In this document: positions 1 through 8,886 of the stretch, piece after piece
Layout of the letters: every line of letters starts with the position of its first letter
Numbering within the stretch: position 1 is the stretch's first letter
From: Sporomusa silvacetica DSM 10669
GTDB taxonomy: Bacteria; Bacillota; Negativicutes; Sporomusales; Sporomusaceae
Assembly (NCBI RefSeq): GCF_002257705.1
Contig: NZ_LSLK01000098.1
Location: 1-60,057, forward strand
Length of the DNA stretch: 60,057 bases
Reading direction: 5' to 3'
The notes under the pieces: model-generated
The model's database searches: none
What the model was told of the DNA's origin: nothing
Seen by the model: the letters and a program-made list of their open reading frames with translations, nothing else
Made by a program: the position numbers and the translations under genes

Positions 1-3
1 GTA

Positions 4-31
4 CAGATGGCTTATAACGTCATCTGCTTTT
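4..31 (+). terminator. Rho-independent terminator
   Basis: Six-bp arms CAGATG/CATCTG are followed by CTTTT. It presumably ends a transcript entering from outside the window. Confidence 0.55.
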
Positions 32-52
32 GGTATGTTTAAATCATAAAAA

Positions 53-86
53 TGGTGAACACTTATCATAGCGTTCACCATTTTTT
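53..86 (+). terminator. Rho-independent terminator
   Basis: Eight-bp perfect arms TGGTGAAC/GTTCACCA are followed by six T. It is a second terminator in tandem with the one at 4-31. From here to 311 there is no gene. I see only a four-codon start-stop at 183 behind a good ribosome binding site, and a piece of a repeat at 112-147. Confidence 0.8.
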
Positions 87-111
87 GATACATTAACCTG
101 TTCTTAACTAC

Positions 112-147
112 TAACTTAATGACATTGCCCTAAAGGTAGACAGGTTA
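112..147. repeat. Repeat with inverted copy at the right edge of the window
   Basis: The stretch containing ACTTAATGACATTGCC is found again in inverted orientation at 59911-59946. About 18 bp are identical around GGCAATGTCATTAAGTTA and the flanks are partly conserved. It is probably the end of a dispersed insertion element; no transposase is visible beside either copy. Confidence 0.5.
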
Positions 148-311
148 AATGATAAAACCTACTACCGTAAGGGGAGCATTTTTATGTCAAAAAAATAAAC
201 CAATACAGCGCCTCAGAACATATACGTAGCTTTTCATTTTGTTTTCAGAATCAATTGCTATAATTACTAAGAAATAAGCAGTATTATTAGGCGATTGTGA
301 GGGAAAATACG

Positions 312-1277
312 ATGAAATATATTTCAATTGTTGTACCTGTATATAATGAGCAGGAAAATGTGTCAGTATTTTATCAAGAGGTTTGTAAGCATATGGAGGC
401 TACTGGCTATCCATTTGAGTTGATTTTTGTTGATGACGGTTCTACTGATGAAACTACTTTTATTTTAAATAAACTAACCCAACAAGATACTCGGGTTTGT
501 GCGATTATTTTGGCCCGCAATTTTGGCCATCAAGTAGCATTGACTTGCGGTCTTGATCATGCGCGCGGTGACGCTGTTATTACTATGGATGGCGATATGC
601 AACATCCGCCGGCAATGCTGCCGCTTTTAATTAATAAATGGGAAAATGGTTTTGAGGTTGTTCAGACGATTCGTAAGGATACGCAAGGTGTTTCCTGGTT
701 TAAAGGGTTTACATCCAGGATGTTCTATCGAACCATTAATGCCATGTCAGATATTGATATGGCTGAAGGTGGATCAGACTTTAGGCTGCTTGATCGAAAG
801 GTAGTAGATACCTTTAAAAATTTTAAAGAAAAGGCAAGGTTTATTAGAGGCATTATTGGTGCCATGGGCTATAGACGGATACAGATCGAATTTGTAGCTC
901 CACAGCGTTTTGCCGGCAAGTCCAAATTTTCTTTAAAGAAAATGCTGAATTTCGCGCTTGATGGTATTACTGCTTATTCGAAATTACCGTTGCGTTTGGC
1001 ATTTTATATGGGATTACTATCTGGCCTATTGAGCTTACTTTTAACAGTTGACGTAATCTATACTAAATTGTTTACTACAGAGGCTGTTCCAGGCTGGGCT
1101 ACGATTGCGGCCAGTGTGCTGCTATTAGGCGGACTTCAACTTGTAGGGCTGGGTATCATCGGTGAATATATTGGCCGGATTTTTGAGGAAGTAAAAGAGC
1201 GCCCCTTATATTGGGTAAGCGATGAACTAAAAAGCAGTGTAGAAGTAAGGACTAAAAAGCAGGAAACGGTAGCATGA
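312..1277 (+). CDS. Family 2 glycosyltransferase (polyprenyl-phosphate sugar transferase, GtrB/ArnC/DPM-like)
   Basis: This is a membrane glycosyltransferase that by family loads a sugar from a nucleotide donor onto polyprenyl phosphate at the cytoplasmic face. The N-terminal GT-A domain starts VVPVYNEQENV, with the DDGSTDE nucleotide-binding segment near residue 45 and the catalytic DGDMQHPP region near 93. Two hydrophobic helices occupy about residues 230-285, as in GtrB/YkcC proteins. I chose the ATG at 312 because GAGGG lies eight bases upstream; an in-frame GTG at 297 would include that site. The next gene overlaps it by ATGA, so the two are translationally coupled and likely form a lipid-linked sugar donor plus transferase pair. 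The sugar is not predictable. Confidence 0.9.
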   Translation: MKYISIVVPVYNEQENVSVFYQEVCKHMEATGYPFELIFVDDGSTDETTFILNKLTQQDTRVCAIILARNFGHQVALTCGLDHARGDAVITMDGDMQHPPAMLPLLINKWENGFEVVQTIRKDTQGVSWFKGFTSRMFYRTINAMSDIDMAEGGSDFRLLDRKVVDTFKNFKEKARFIRGIIGAMGYRRIQIEFVAPQRFAGKSKFSLKKMLNFALDGITAYSKLPLRLAFYMGLLSGLLSLLLTVDVIYTKLFTTEAVPGWATIAASVLLLGGLQLVGLGIIGEYIGRIFEEVKERPLYWVSDELKSSVEVRTKKQETVA

Positions 1278-2866
1278 GTTACTCTGAGAAAGTGAAGGAT
1301 ACTAGTATGACTGAAAGAAGAGTATGGCTCAATATAGTATTACTTTTATGTGTTGCCGGCGTCATTACATTCGCTTATTTGGGTAGCTTACCGCTGCTAG
1401 ACCCTGATGAACCGGTATACGCCGAAACCGCCCGCGAAATGTTGCAATTTCATGATTTTATTTCCCCACGGATATATGGGGAGTTTTGGTATGATAAGCC
1501 GCCGATGTACTATTGGCTGGTTGCTGGTGCGTTTGAAATTTTTGGCGAAGGAGAATTTGCAGCCAGATTCCCTTCCGCCTTGTTGGCAACAGCGGGAGCT
1601 ATATTGGTCTATTTATCAGGGCGTAAGCTTTTTGGTGAACGTGCGGGCATATTAGCCGGATTAATATTGGCAACAAGCCTGGAATACTTCTATTTAAGCA
1701 AGGCAGCTGTTACCGATGTTACGTTGACTTTTTTTCTGACAGCAGCGTTGCTTGCTTTTTTGCATGGTAAGTATTATCTATTTTATGGTTGCGCCGCTTT
1801 CGCTGTTGTCACCAAGGGACCCATTGGAATAATCTTTTGTGGCGCAATACCAGGATTGTATTTACTAGTTATCGGTAAATGGTCATTAATTAAACGCATG
1901 AAGTTGCTGAGCGGAACGGTACTATTTCTTGTTATTGCGTTACCTTGGTATCTATTGATGTATCATTACCATGGAATGGCCTTTATTGAAACATTCCTGG
2001 GTTTTCACAACATAACGCGATTTTTACAACCGGAGCATCCAGCCGGGAGTCTCTGGTATTACTATATTCCTGTTATACTTGTTGGCTTTTTTCCTTGGAT
2101 AGCATTTATGGTGCAGGCTGTCTATGCTGCGCTGAAGGATAAAGGAACTAATCAGAAGCAGCTTGTTTTTCTAGTTATCTGGGCAGCAGCTGTGTTTGGC
2201 TTTTTTACCTTGTCGCAAACAAAATTGGTTTCTTATATATTACCAATGTATCCGCCGCTTGCGCTGTTGGTTGGGTGGTATTTTGACAAAGCCTGGTCTG
2301 AAAAGCGCTTTTCTGTTTTAAAATGGTCAGCCACAATATTAACTGTTGTCGCACTGATACTCGAAGCTGGACTACTTTATGCAGGTGAGGCGGTAACGTC
2401 GTCTGGTTTATATTTTCCGGGCATGGTAATGGCGGCAGTGTTTGTAGTAGCAAATATTTTGGTATGGTGGTTAAGCGTTCGACAGGATTTCCGTTCGGTA
2501 TTTGCTGTCAATGTTGTTGCTATGTTGTTTTTTTCGACATATTTGGTGACCCAGTTACTGCCTGTTATAATGGCTGAATTTTCCATGAAGCCCTTTATTG
2601 AGGATTTCAATCAGCATTATGACGGGCAAAGTCAGGTATATGTAAAAAAAAGTTACCGGCCGGGGTTCATGTTTTATAGCGGTATTCCAGGCAAAGAGAT
2701 AAGCGATGATGAGGTGCTTACAACATTGCTGAGTGAAAACGCAGATGCTTTCTTCATTGTCAATGATAAAGAGTATCGACAACTACCTGCTGCTTTACAA
2801 GATAAGATCATAGTTCTGGCTACTAATAACGATAAAATCTTATTAGCCCGTAAGGGTAACAATTAA
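1274..2866 (+). CDS. ArnT/PMT-like integral membrane glycosyltransferase (family 39/83)
   Basis: A 530-residue polytopic protein with about eleven hydrophobic segments. The first loop carries LLDPDEPVYAETAREM, the acidic signature of ArnT/PMT-type GT-C enzymes that take a sugar from polyprenyl phosphate on the outer side of the membrane. The YDKPPMYYWL segment that follows is also typical. A soluble C-terminal region of about 100 residues resembles the periplasmic tail of these enzymes. It overlaps the preceding GT2 gene by four bases and probably uses that enzyme's lipid-linked product. The acceptor could be lipid A, another surface glycolipid or a protein; in a diderm Firmicute the first is plausible but unproven. 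Confidence 0.85.
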   Translation: MSYSEKVKDTSMTERRVWLNIVLLLCVAGVITFAYLGSLPLLDPDEPVYAETAREMLQFHDFISPRIYGEFWYDKPPMYYWLVAGAFEIFGEGEFAARFPSALLATAGAILVYLSGRKLFGERAGILAGLILATSLEYFYLSKAAVTDVTLTFFLTAALLAFLHGKYYLFYGCAAFAVVTKGPIGIIFCGAIPGLYLLVIGKWSLIKRMKLLSGTVLFLVIALPWYLLMYHYHGMAFIETFLGFHNITRFLQPEHPAGSLWYYYIPVILVGFFPWIAFMVQAVYAALKDKGTNQKQLVFLVIWAAAVFGFFTLSQTKLVSYILPMYPPLALLVGWYFDKAWSEKRFSVLKWSATILTVVALILEAGLLYAGEAVTSSGLYFPGMVMAAVFVVANILVWWLSVRQDFRSVFAVNVVAMLFFSTYLVTQLLPVIMAEFSMKPFIEDFNQHYDGQSQVYVKKSYRPGFMFYSGIPGKEISDDEVLTTLLSENADAFFIVNDKEYRQLPAALQDKIIVLATNNDKILLARKGNN

Positions 2867-2880
2867 CTATGTGAAATTGA

Positions 2881-2974
2881 GTGAACTCGTTTCAGCAAAG
2901 CGGAAACATCGGGGGTTCAGGTGGAGTCTACTCCACCTGAACCCCCGATGTTTAGCTTTACTGAACGAGTTCAC
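2881..2974. terminator. Very long hairpin between convergent genes (bidirectional terminator or palindromic element)
   Basis: Arms of about 45 bp (2881-2927 and 2930-2974) pair almost perfectly around a two-base loop. The outer end is GTGAACTCG/CGAGTTCAC. The right arm contains the last codons and stop of the deacetylase gene on the minus strand. It separates two convergent genes and could stop transcription both ways, but it is far longer than a normal terminator. Confidence 0.8.
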
Positions 2975-3689
2975 GTTTGTTAAACAAATTTAAAGCAGGG
3001 CGTGTTTCATTGTATTGTAGCAACTCACTTACAGTCACAAATTCGAAACCACGTTCACGAAGACGATCAATTATAGTACCCAGTGCTTTGGGAGTAGGCA
3101 AAGGGTACTGCCCATCATGAAGTAGGATAATGCTGCCAGGTTTGGCCTCATTCACTACTCTATCAATGACTTTTTCTGCAGGTGGACAACTCCAATCTTT
3201 AGGATCAACTGACCAAAGGATTACTGTATAGCCTTTTTGGCGCGCAGTCTCAATTATTTGGTGGTTATATGCTCCCCCAGGAGGTCTAAATAAGTTTGGT
3301 TTAGGAGCTATTGATTGAATTACTTCCTCGGCCTTATTGAATTCCTCATCAACTTTTTGCTGGCTTAAGTTAGGCAATGAGGCATGGCTATATGTGTGAG
3401 CACCTATCTCATGGTTGTCAGCTACTTCTTGAGCTACAATACTAGGAAAATCATTGGCGTTGGTTCCGAGTACAAAAAAAGTAACCTTAACATTTTTTTC
3501 TCGAAGAACGGCTAAAATATCTGGTGTAACTTTATTGTTGGGTCCATCATCTATTGTAAGGGCTAGCACTTTCTTATTAGTGTGGACCCTGGAAATTATT
3601 TGGGTGTCATCCGAGGTATACTGTTGTGTAAGACCAGCTATAGTTAAAGAGAAAACTAAAAAGAATAAACAAAAGCGATGTCTTTTCAT
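2958..3689 (-). CDS. Polysaccharide deacetylase (NodB domain), exported
   Basis: A 243-residue protein with an N-terminal hydrophobic export segment (CLFFLVFSLTIAGL) and a NodB-type carbohydrate esterase 4 domain. All five family motifs are visible: TIDDGPNN (catalytic Asp and metal Asp), HTYSHASL (the HxxxH metal pair), RPPGGAYN, a DPKDW-type segment and ILLHDG near the end. The start at 3689 is preceded by AAAGGGTGA; a longer reading frame to 3791 lies inside the upstream gene. It follows the CwlD-like amidase by 22 bases. Together such enzymes make muramic delta-lactam in spore cortex (the CwlD/PdaA pathway), so that role is likely. By sequence alone it could also be a PdaB-like or general peptidoglycan or chitooligosaccharide deacetylase. 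Confidence 0.88.
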   Translation of the reverse strand: MKRHRFCLFFLVFSLTIAGLTQQYTSDDTQIISRVHTNKKVLALTIDDGPNNKVTPDILAVLREKNVKVTFFVLGTNANDFPSIVAQEVADNHEIGAHTYSHASLPNLSQQKVDEEFNKAEEVIQSIAPKPNLFRPPGGAYNHQIIETARQKGYTVILWSVDPKDWSCPPAEKVIDRVVNEAKPGSIILLHDGQYPLPTPKALGTIIDRLRERGFEFVTVSELLQYNETRPALNLFNKRELVQ

Positions 3690-3711
3690 TGAATAGTCAC
3701 CCTTTCTGTTC

Positions 3712-4389
3712 TTACTGACAATAAGTGTAAATCCCTTTAGCGATTGCCTCAGCAAGCTTAAGCTGATATTCCGGGGTCTGCAATAACGCACGTTCTTGCA
3801 TATTTGTAATAAAACCTACTTCAATGAGGGCTGCCGGGATTTTGTTACGACGCAACACAAAGTAATCAGCAGTTTTAACGGTATGTTTTGCTTGGGTAAC
3901 TAGACAGAGTTCGTTTTGTATAGCCTCAGCTAGTGTTTTGCTACTTTCAGATTTCTTATAGTAAAAAACTTCAGCGCCATGCTGTTTAGCATTGGGGACG
4001 GCATTAGCATGAATGCTAATAAATAAGTCTGCATCTGATTCTTCAACCATTTCCACACGTGCTGCTAAATCGCGATGGTAGCGCCCACGAACTTTTCCAT
4101 TATCACATTCGCTACTCAATTCAGTGTCTGTTTGACGAGACAATACAACTTTGGCACCATACTTGTTTAGCATCTCCTTAAGCTGTAGTGCTACAGCCAA
4201 ATTAATGTTTTTTTCAAGTACATTTGGTCGATTTGCACCAGGGTCAATTCCGCCGTGACCTGCATCAACAACAATAACTTTGCCTGTTAGATTATGGGTG
4301 GAATTATAGGCATAGATACTGCTTATTATAAAAATAGCAGGTAGTAAAAGTGCAATACAATACCGCCTACTAACACATAAAATCCACAT
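3712..4389 (-). CDS. cwlD: N-acetylmuramoyl-L-alanine amidase, CwlD-like
   Basis: A 225-residue Amidase_3 protein with an N-terminal signal anchor. Zinc-ligand motifs are visible: VVDAGHGGIDPGA (His), a conserved Glu after VLEKNINLAVALQL, and FISIHANA (His). The C-terminal PAALIEVGFITN holds the catalytic Glu. Its length, single domain and lack of SH3 or SPOR repeats match CwlD, which strips peptides from cortex muramic acid before delta-lactam formation. GAGGGGTGG precedes the ATG. The downstream deacetylase supports a cortex role, since CwlD and a deacetylase act in sequence. The assignment to CwlD rather than another short amidase is inference from size and context. Confidence 0.82.
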   Translation of the reverse strand: MWILCVSRRYCIALLLPAIFIISSIYAYNSTHNLTGKVIVVDAGHGGIDPGANRPNVLEKNINLAVALQLKEMLNKYGAKVVLSRQTDTELSSECDNGKVRGRYHRDLAARVEMVEESDADLFISIHANAVPNAKQHGAEVFYYKKSESSKTLAEAIQNELCLVTQAKHTVKTADYFVLRRNKIPAALIEVGFITNMQERALLQTPEYQLKLAEAIAKGIYTYCQ

Positions 4390-4532
4390 GAAACCACCCC
4401 TCGTAGGTCAAATATCTATATAGTAACAAATAATATAAATTGCAAATTAAGGTGATGCATAACGGATGCATAACATCCTTAGGTATATACTTTGATGCTA
4501 ACTATATGCAAGACGAAATGGAAATATTAACT

Positions 4533-5999
4533 ATGTTCGAAAGGGTTGCGATGATTTTGCGATACATATATTGGTTGAGTGGGATAGTTGTATGCATTGG
4601 ACTTCTGTTTTTCGGTATCTATCAAATCTATTTTTACTATCAGGAGAAACCTGAAGTAAACGTAGCTCTGCCCTCGATTTCGCTCGTCCCGGACCAGACT
4701 CGAATGCTCGTTATAGCGCCTCACTGCGATGATGAAGTTTTAGGTTGTGCGGGGACTATCCAGGAAGTAATAGGAGCGGGCGGACAGGTCATGGTCGTTA
4801 CAATGACCAATGGCGACGGCTTTACGTTTGCGGTTGAGGAGCAAGTTCATCAGATTTTCCTTACACGGGATGACTACATTCAATCTGGATACGCCCGTCA
4901 GAATGAATTGTTACGAGCCTTACACCGGTTGGGTATGGATGAAAAACAAATTGCTTTTCTCGGCTACCCTGACAGAGGTCTTCGGGCTCTTTGGACAGAT
5001 TATTGGGATAAAGGCCAGCCTTATCAATCCCGCTATACTGGTAAAGATCACTCCCCGTATAGCAACAGCTATCAACCTAATACACCTTATGCCGGAGAAG
5101 CCGTAATGGATGACCTAGAAGCAATTATACGCGAGTTTAAGCCTAACGTGATTTTTTCGCCACACCCAGCTGACGAACATCCTGATCATGCAGCGACTTG
5201 GAGTTTCATCTCTGCTGTTGTTACCAAAGTCGCCAATAATGGCATATTGCCAAAGCCAAAGTTATATACATATCTCGTTCATCGTGGTGACTTTCCAATT
5301 CCTCATGGGTATAGTCCAGAAGCAGCACTACTACCACCAAAGCCGCTTTATTATTATAGTTACAGTCGGCAATGGCAGGTTTATACATTAACTTCAGAAC
5401 AGGAGTCAATCAAAGAAAATGCGCTTAATGAATATGTGAGCCAATTACGGGTTCCAATTATGTCTAGCCTACTGCGTAGTTTTATTCGGAGAAATGAACT
5501 GTTTGAAGAAGTTGATATTCCTGCTGCCGTATCTCAGACTTCCGATTTAGAACTAGCAGAAATTAATACCTGGGAGAATCAACAACCGATACTAGTGTAT
5601 CCGAAAAGTGTAAGTGTCCTGGGAGCTTTAGCACGTCAAGCAAGAGTAGAAGCACTTGCCTGCGCGGTTCAGGATACATCTTTATGGTTTCGATTTTACA
5701 TACCGGGTTTCTCGGAACACCATAATCAATATCAAGTACTTGTTATCAGTTTTCAGTTAAATAAAGGTACGCTTACTCGTGCTAAAAGAACCTTTTCTTT
5801 TAGCACAAGTAGTACTGATGTAGTGCAAGAAAATATAAAGCGGTTGAACGAAGATGTGATTATTAAAATTCCATTTGCTGATCAAGAGTTGCCGGATTAC
5901 TTTCTTATTCAAATATTAACAAAAGACAGATGGGGGGTAACTATTGACCATACGGCTTGGCAACAGATTCAGATAAAACATTCGCAAATGCCAAATTAG
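4533..5999 (+). CDS. PIG-L family deacetylase with membrane anchor and extra C-terminal domain
   Basis: The N-terminal transmembrane helix (residues about 10-40) is followed by a PIG-L/LmbE domain. Its metal-site motifs are APHCDDEVLGCAG (variant of AHPDDE) and HPADEHPDH about 150 residues later. These enzymes remove N-acetyl groups from GlcNAc-containing lipids or small molecules at the membrane. A C-terminal extension of about 170 residues, rich in predicted beta strands, is unassigned. The start is uncertain: no in-frame candidate (4440 TTG, 4455, 4506, 4533) has a convincing ribosome binding site. I chose 4533 because the hydrophobic anchor begins right after it. The gene is divergent from cwlD and convergent with the hydrogenase genes, so it is probably a single-gene transcript. 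Confidence 0.8.
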   Translation: MFERVAMILRYIYWLSGIVVCIGLLFFGIYQIYFYYQEKPEVNVALPSISLVPDQTRMLVIAPHCDDEVLGCAGTIQEVIGAGGQVMVVTMTNGDGFTFAVEEQVHQIFLTRDDYIQSGYARQNELLRALHRLGMDEKQIAFLGYPDRGLRALWTDYWDKGQPYQSRYTGKDHSPYSNSYQPNTPYAGEAVMDDLEAIIREFKPNVIFSPHPADEHPDHAATWSFISAVVTKVANNGILPKPKLYTYLVHRGDFPIPHGYSPEAALLPPKPLYYYSYSRQWQVYTLTSEQESIKENALNEYVSQLRVPIMSSLLRSFIRRNELFEEVDIPAAVSQTSDLELAEINTWENQQPILVYPKSVSVLGALARQARVEALACAVQDTSLWFRFYIPGFSEHHNQYQVLVISFQLNKGTLTRAKRTFSFSTSSTDVVQENIKRLNEDVIIKIPFADQELPDYFLIQILTKDRWGVTIDHTAWQQIQIKHSQMPN

Positions 6000-6068
6000 T
6001 GCTCTAGCTATTTCTGTTTCCATTGCGGAAGTAAGATGTAAGGGAACAAGGGACGACGAGTCGGTGAC

Positions 6069-7433
6069 CTAATGAGTCGCGCACGAAATACAAGGGTCAA
6101 ATGAACGAATGATACGTCCAGGTATAACGTATTTCAGTTCAGGTGTGGGAATACTTGTGCCTACCAGAGCTGACTCAACAGGACCCCGGCGGCCAGTTGC
6201 ATCCTTGGGCGAGAAGTTCCAAACAGTTGGTGTGATGATATCATAATACTCGACTTTTTCGTCTCTAATTTGTGCGCTGTGAAGCAAAGGTCCCCGCATG
6301 GCATCCGTTACAGCAATAGCCTGATCTGTAGCCAGTTTATTTTTTTGCTGGATTGGCGGTTCACCGGGTTCAAGTTCGGTGAGCCACTTTTCTACCAGTC
6401 CTGCGATCAGCTCTGTTTCCAGTGACCGAGCCACAATTCGATCCATAGTTGACGTTCCACCTGAGTAGAACCCATTAAATATCATACGAGCCAGGGGGCC
6501 CCCTTCATAATGCCTGCCATCGTAAAGCACCGATTTTGTCCAGGAATAAGCCGCTGGTTTGAAGGGGGCAGGATGAACTTCTGAGTTGGCCATGGACTGA
6601 GAACGTTCATACCACGCATAGGTTATGTCTTCTTGGAGGAGGTTTAACCTTGGCTTGGAGTAATGATCACCACTAAGAATTCCGTCTTTCCAAAGAATCT
6701 GTTCATTTTTATTCCCAAACCGGAAAAGACCAAAGGATAGAAAACGTCCCGGAGTCCTGCCAATAGTAAAGTAATCTTTGTAGCAGCGAGCAATTAATTT
6801 GGTATCAGGCAGTAAGCATCCATTGATAAAATTGCGGATATCCCGAATTAAGGCTAGTGCCTGATTAATTTTATCAGCTGTCGGAGCCACCGCTACGCCT
6901 CCGTGGACAAAGCTGTGCTGGTGTGGCACTTTCCCGCCGAAGAGCGTCAACAGTTGATGGCATTGTGAAGATGCTTTTACTGCATTACTATAATGTAAGG
7001 CTACATTACGGTTATCTGCGTCGTTTAAACGACAGTCATTACAGTTTTGCTCAAGAAACGGCGGATAATTCGGCATGATGACGTAGTCTGGCAGACCAAA
7101 GAAATAAAAGTGGCGGATATGATTTTGAAGGAAATCGGCTCCTAACATAATGTTTCGTAAATACTGAGCGTTATCCTGAATCTCATTATCATATAGCGTA
7201 TCCAGTAAGTAACTGGCAAGAGCGCCGTGAGCAGTAGAGCATATGCCGCATATCCGTTGCGTTAGATACACGGCATCGGTAACATGACGTTCACGCATGA
7301 TATATTCGAAACCGCGGAACATAGTACAACTGACATCAGCTTCCTGAATCTTGTTGCCCTCAATAGTTAATTCCGCGGATAGCAGTCCGCTCAGGCGAGT
7401 AACAGGACTAAACAGGATTTTTTGGGGGCTCAT
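6069..7433 (-). CDS. [NiFe]-hydrogenase large subunit-like protein, divergent
   Basis: A 454-residue protein. The four cysteines that hold the NiFe(CN)2CO site are present: RICGIC (residues 60-65) and DPCISCATH (446-454). Internal family landmarks such as MFRGFEYI, a variant RG segment (DAMRGPLLH) and DATGRRGPVESALVGT are also clear. Two features are odd. The RIEGH motif, whose Glu relays protons in standard enzymes, reads RLSGL at residues 13-17. The protein also ends exactly at the terminal His, so the C-terminal peptide normally removed by a maturation protease is missing, as in regulatory hydrogenases. The start at 7433 has GAGAGGAGAT upstream and overlaps the small subunit by 26 bases. 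No maturation genes are in the window. Confidence 0.9.
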   Translation of the reverse strand: MSPQKILFSPVTRLSGLLSAELTIEGNKIQEADVSCTMFRGFEYIMRERHVTDAVYLTQRICGICSTAHGALASYLLDTLYDNEIQDNAQYLRNIMLGADFLQNHIRHFYFFGLPDYVIMPNYPPFLEQNCNDCRLNDADNRNVALHYSNAVKASSQCHQLLTLFGGKVPHQHSFVHGGVAVAPTADKINQALALIRDIRNFINGCLLPDTKLIARCYKDYFTIGRTPGRFLSFGLFRFGNKNEQILWKDGILSGDHYSKPRLNLLQEDITYAWYERSQSMANSEVHPAPFKPAAYSWTKSVLYDGRHYEGGPLARMIFNGFYSGGTSTMDRIVARSLETELIAGLVEKWLTELEPGEPPIQQKNKLATDQAIAVTDAMRGPLLHSAQIRDEKVEYYDIITPTVWNFSPKDATGRRGPVESALVGTSIPTPELKYVIPGRIIRSFDPCISCATH

Positions 7434-8397
7434 AGGTATCTCCTCTCGCAGCAGAATCCGATACAGCACCAGTTTGCGTTCTTTTATCTTTTTTGGGCAG
7501 AGGAACAAAGAATGGCGTAGAACCATCGGGAAAATCCTGATTGGTACAACCTATGCATGGCGTATTTACTTTGACAGGCCAACTGACATGATTGGTCCAC
7601 TGTCGGTAGGGGCAGTCTGCACTGGTTTTCGGCCCCACGCAACCTAAAGAAAACATGCATTCTATATCGCCTAACTTTTCACCATAGTCCTTGTGATCAA
7701 AATAAGAACGGCGTTGGCAGTGCCGGTGAACGGTAGCACCGTAGAATAGAGTGGGACGTCCCAGTGAGTCAAGTTCTGGCTTGCCATACATGAGTAAATG
7801 AGCCAGTGTACCTACAAACCAATCGGGATTGACGGGGCAGCCGCTTACATTTATCACTTCCCGGTTCAATACCTTGCTGACTCCAACCGAGCCTGTCAGG
7901 TTAGGCGCAGCTGAGGAGGCACCGCCAAAGCTGGCACAAGTTCCGATGGCTACAACGTACTCAGCCATCCTACCAAGAGTGGTCACTGCTTCTAAGGCGG
8001 TAATCGCTCTTTTTTTAGTTCGGGCCACCACGTTATAGATGCCATTATTCTGAGTTGGTATAGCTCCTTCCACTACCAGCGTGAACAATCCCTTGTATTT
8101 TTGGGCCGATCCAAACAACAAATTAAGAGCGTCTGCACCCTGGGCGGCCATAAAGGTATTGCTGAATAAGAGGTTAATCATATCGGTAAATACCTGATGC
8201 AGATAGGGATAAGTCGTATTCATAAAGGCGATATTGTTATCTCCGCTATCGCTAGTTTCCAACCATATTACTGGTAGTTTAACCTTGTTGTGACGGCGGA
8301 TATGCTCAGAGGCGGCAGGAATAATACTAACGGATAAGCTATGGTTAGAGGAGCCTATTTTTTGACGGCAAATAGCTTCAAAATCCTTCTTTTCCAT
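7408..8397 (-). CDS. [NiFe]-hydrogenase small subunit-like protein lacking two proximal-cluster cysteines
   Basis: A 329-residue iron-sulfur subunit expected to pass electrons from the large subunit. Ligands for the distal and medial clusters are all visible: HRHC, ECMFSLGC, ADCPYRQW and TPCIGC. Of the proximal cluster ligands only the later two remain (GTCASFGG and SGCPVNPDW). The N-terminal CxxC position, normally WL..xCxxCSES, reads WLETSDSGDNN at residues 45-55, so both cysteines and the following Glu are gone. There is no twin-arginine signal, so a cytoplasmic location is likely. GAGGAG precedes the ATG at 8397. With the large subunit's changes, this suggests a sensor-like or non-classical complex rather than an ordinary uptake hydrogenase. 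Confidence 0.88.
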   Translation of the reverse strand: MEKKDFEAICRQKIGSSNHSLSVSIIPAASEHIRRHNKVKLPVIWLETSDSGDNNIAFMNTTYPYLHQVFTDMINLLFSNTFMAAQGADALNLLFGSAQKYKGLFTLVVEGAIPTQNNGIYNVVARTKKRAITALEAVTTLGRMAEYVVAIGTCASFGGASSAAPNLTGSVGVSKVLNREVINVSGCPVNPDWFVGTLAHLLMYGKPELDSLGRPTLFYGATVHRHCQRRSYFDHKDYGEKLGDIECMFSLGCVGPKTSADCPYRQWTNHVSWPVKVNTPCIGCTNQDFPDGSTPFFVPLPKKDKRTQTGAVSDSAARGDTYEPPKNPV

Positions 8398-8886
8398 AGC
8401 GCTCCTCATTTCATTATTTTTTATAAGAATATGACCTGATAGCTGCACTAAGTACAACAATTTGAAACCGTAAGACGTCCCTACCTAAATATTTATTTAA
8501 GCATGGCAGGAATTTCATAATCAGTGTAGAAAAAATATAAAAACTAAAATAGCAAATATAAATAAACATAACCATACTTAATGACGGATGCTTATATTAG
8601 TTAATGCTGATTATGTTCTGTATAATTGGTAAATTTACTTTAATGACAGATTTGTTTGACTCTTAGTTGTAATATCTTAATTGATAAACTAACAATAACT
8701 AGTATAAATATAAATAGTTCGTAAAAACTTAATGGAATTCAGTTCGCTTTAACTGACTATTGTACAGGCAGACTAACTATCGAGTTCAATAGCGCACCGA
8801 ATGCGTGGTAATGTTTACTTCTCTTGGAAGAGACTAATTGTGCTATTTTGTTTAGTTTAACTAACTATTTTTTCTGAGGTGATTCC
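8398..8886. promoter_or_regulatory. AT-rich divergent promoter region between hydrogenase-like genes and MarR remnant
   Basis: No gene is visible in this 490-base gap. Motifs of the TTAGT/ACTAA type recur: a perfect 5-3-5 inverted repeat at 8852-8864 lies just before the MarR start, with similar half-sites near 8748 and 8772. They look like operator sites for the now-broken MarR regulator, which may once have controlled both directions. Confidence 0.45.
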
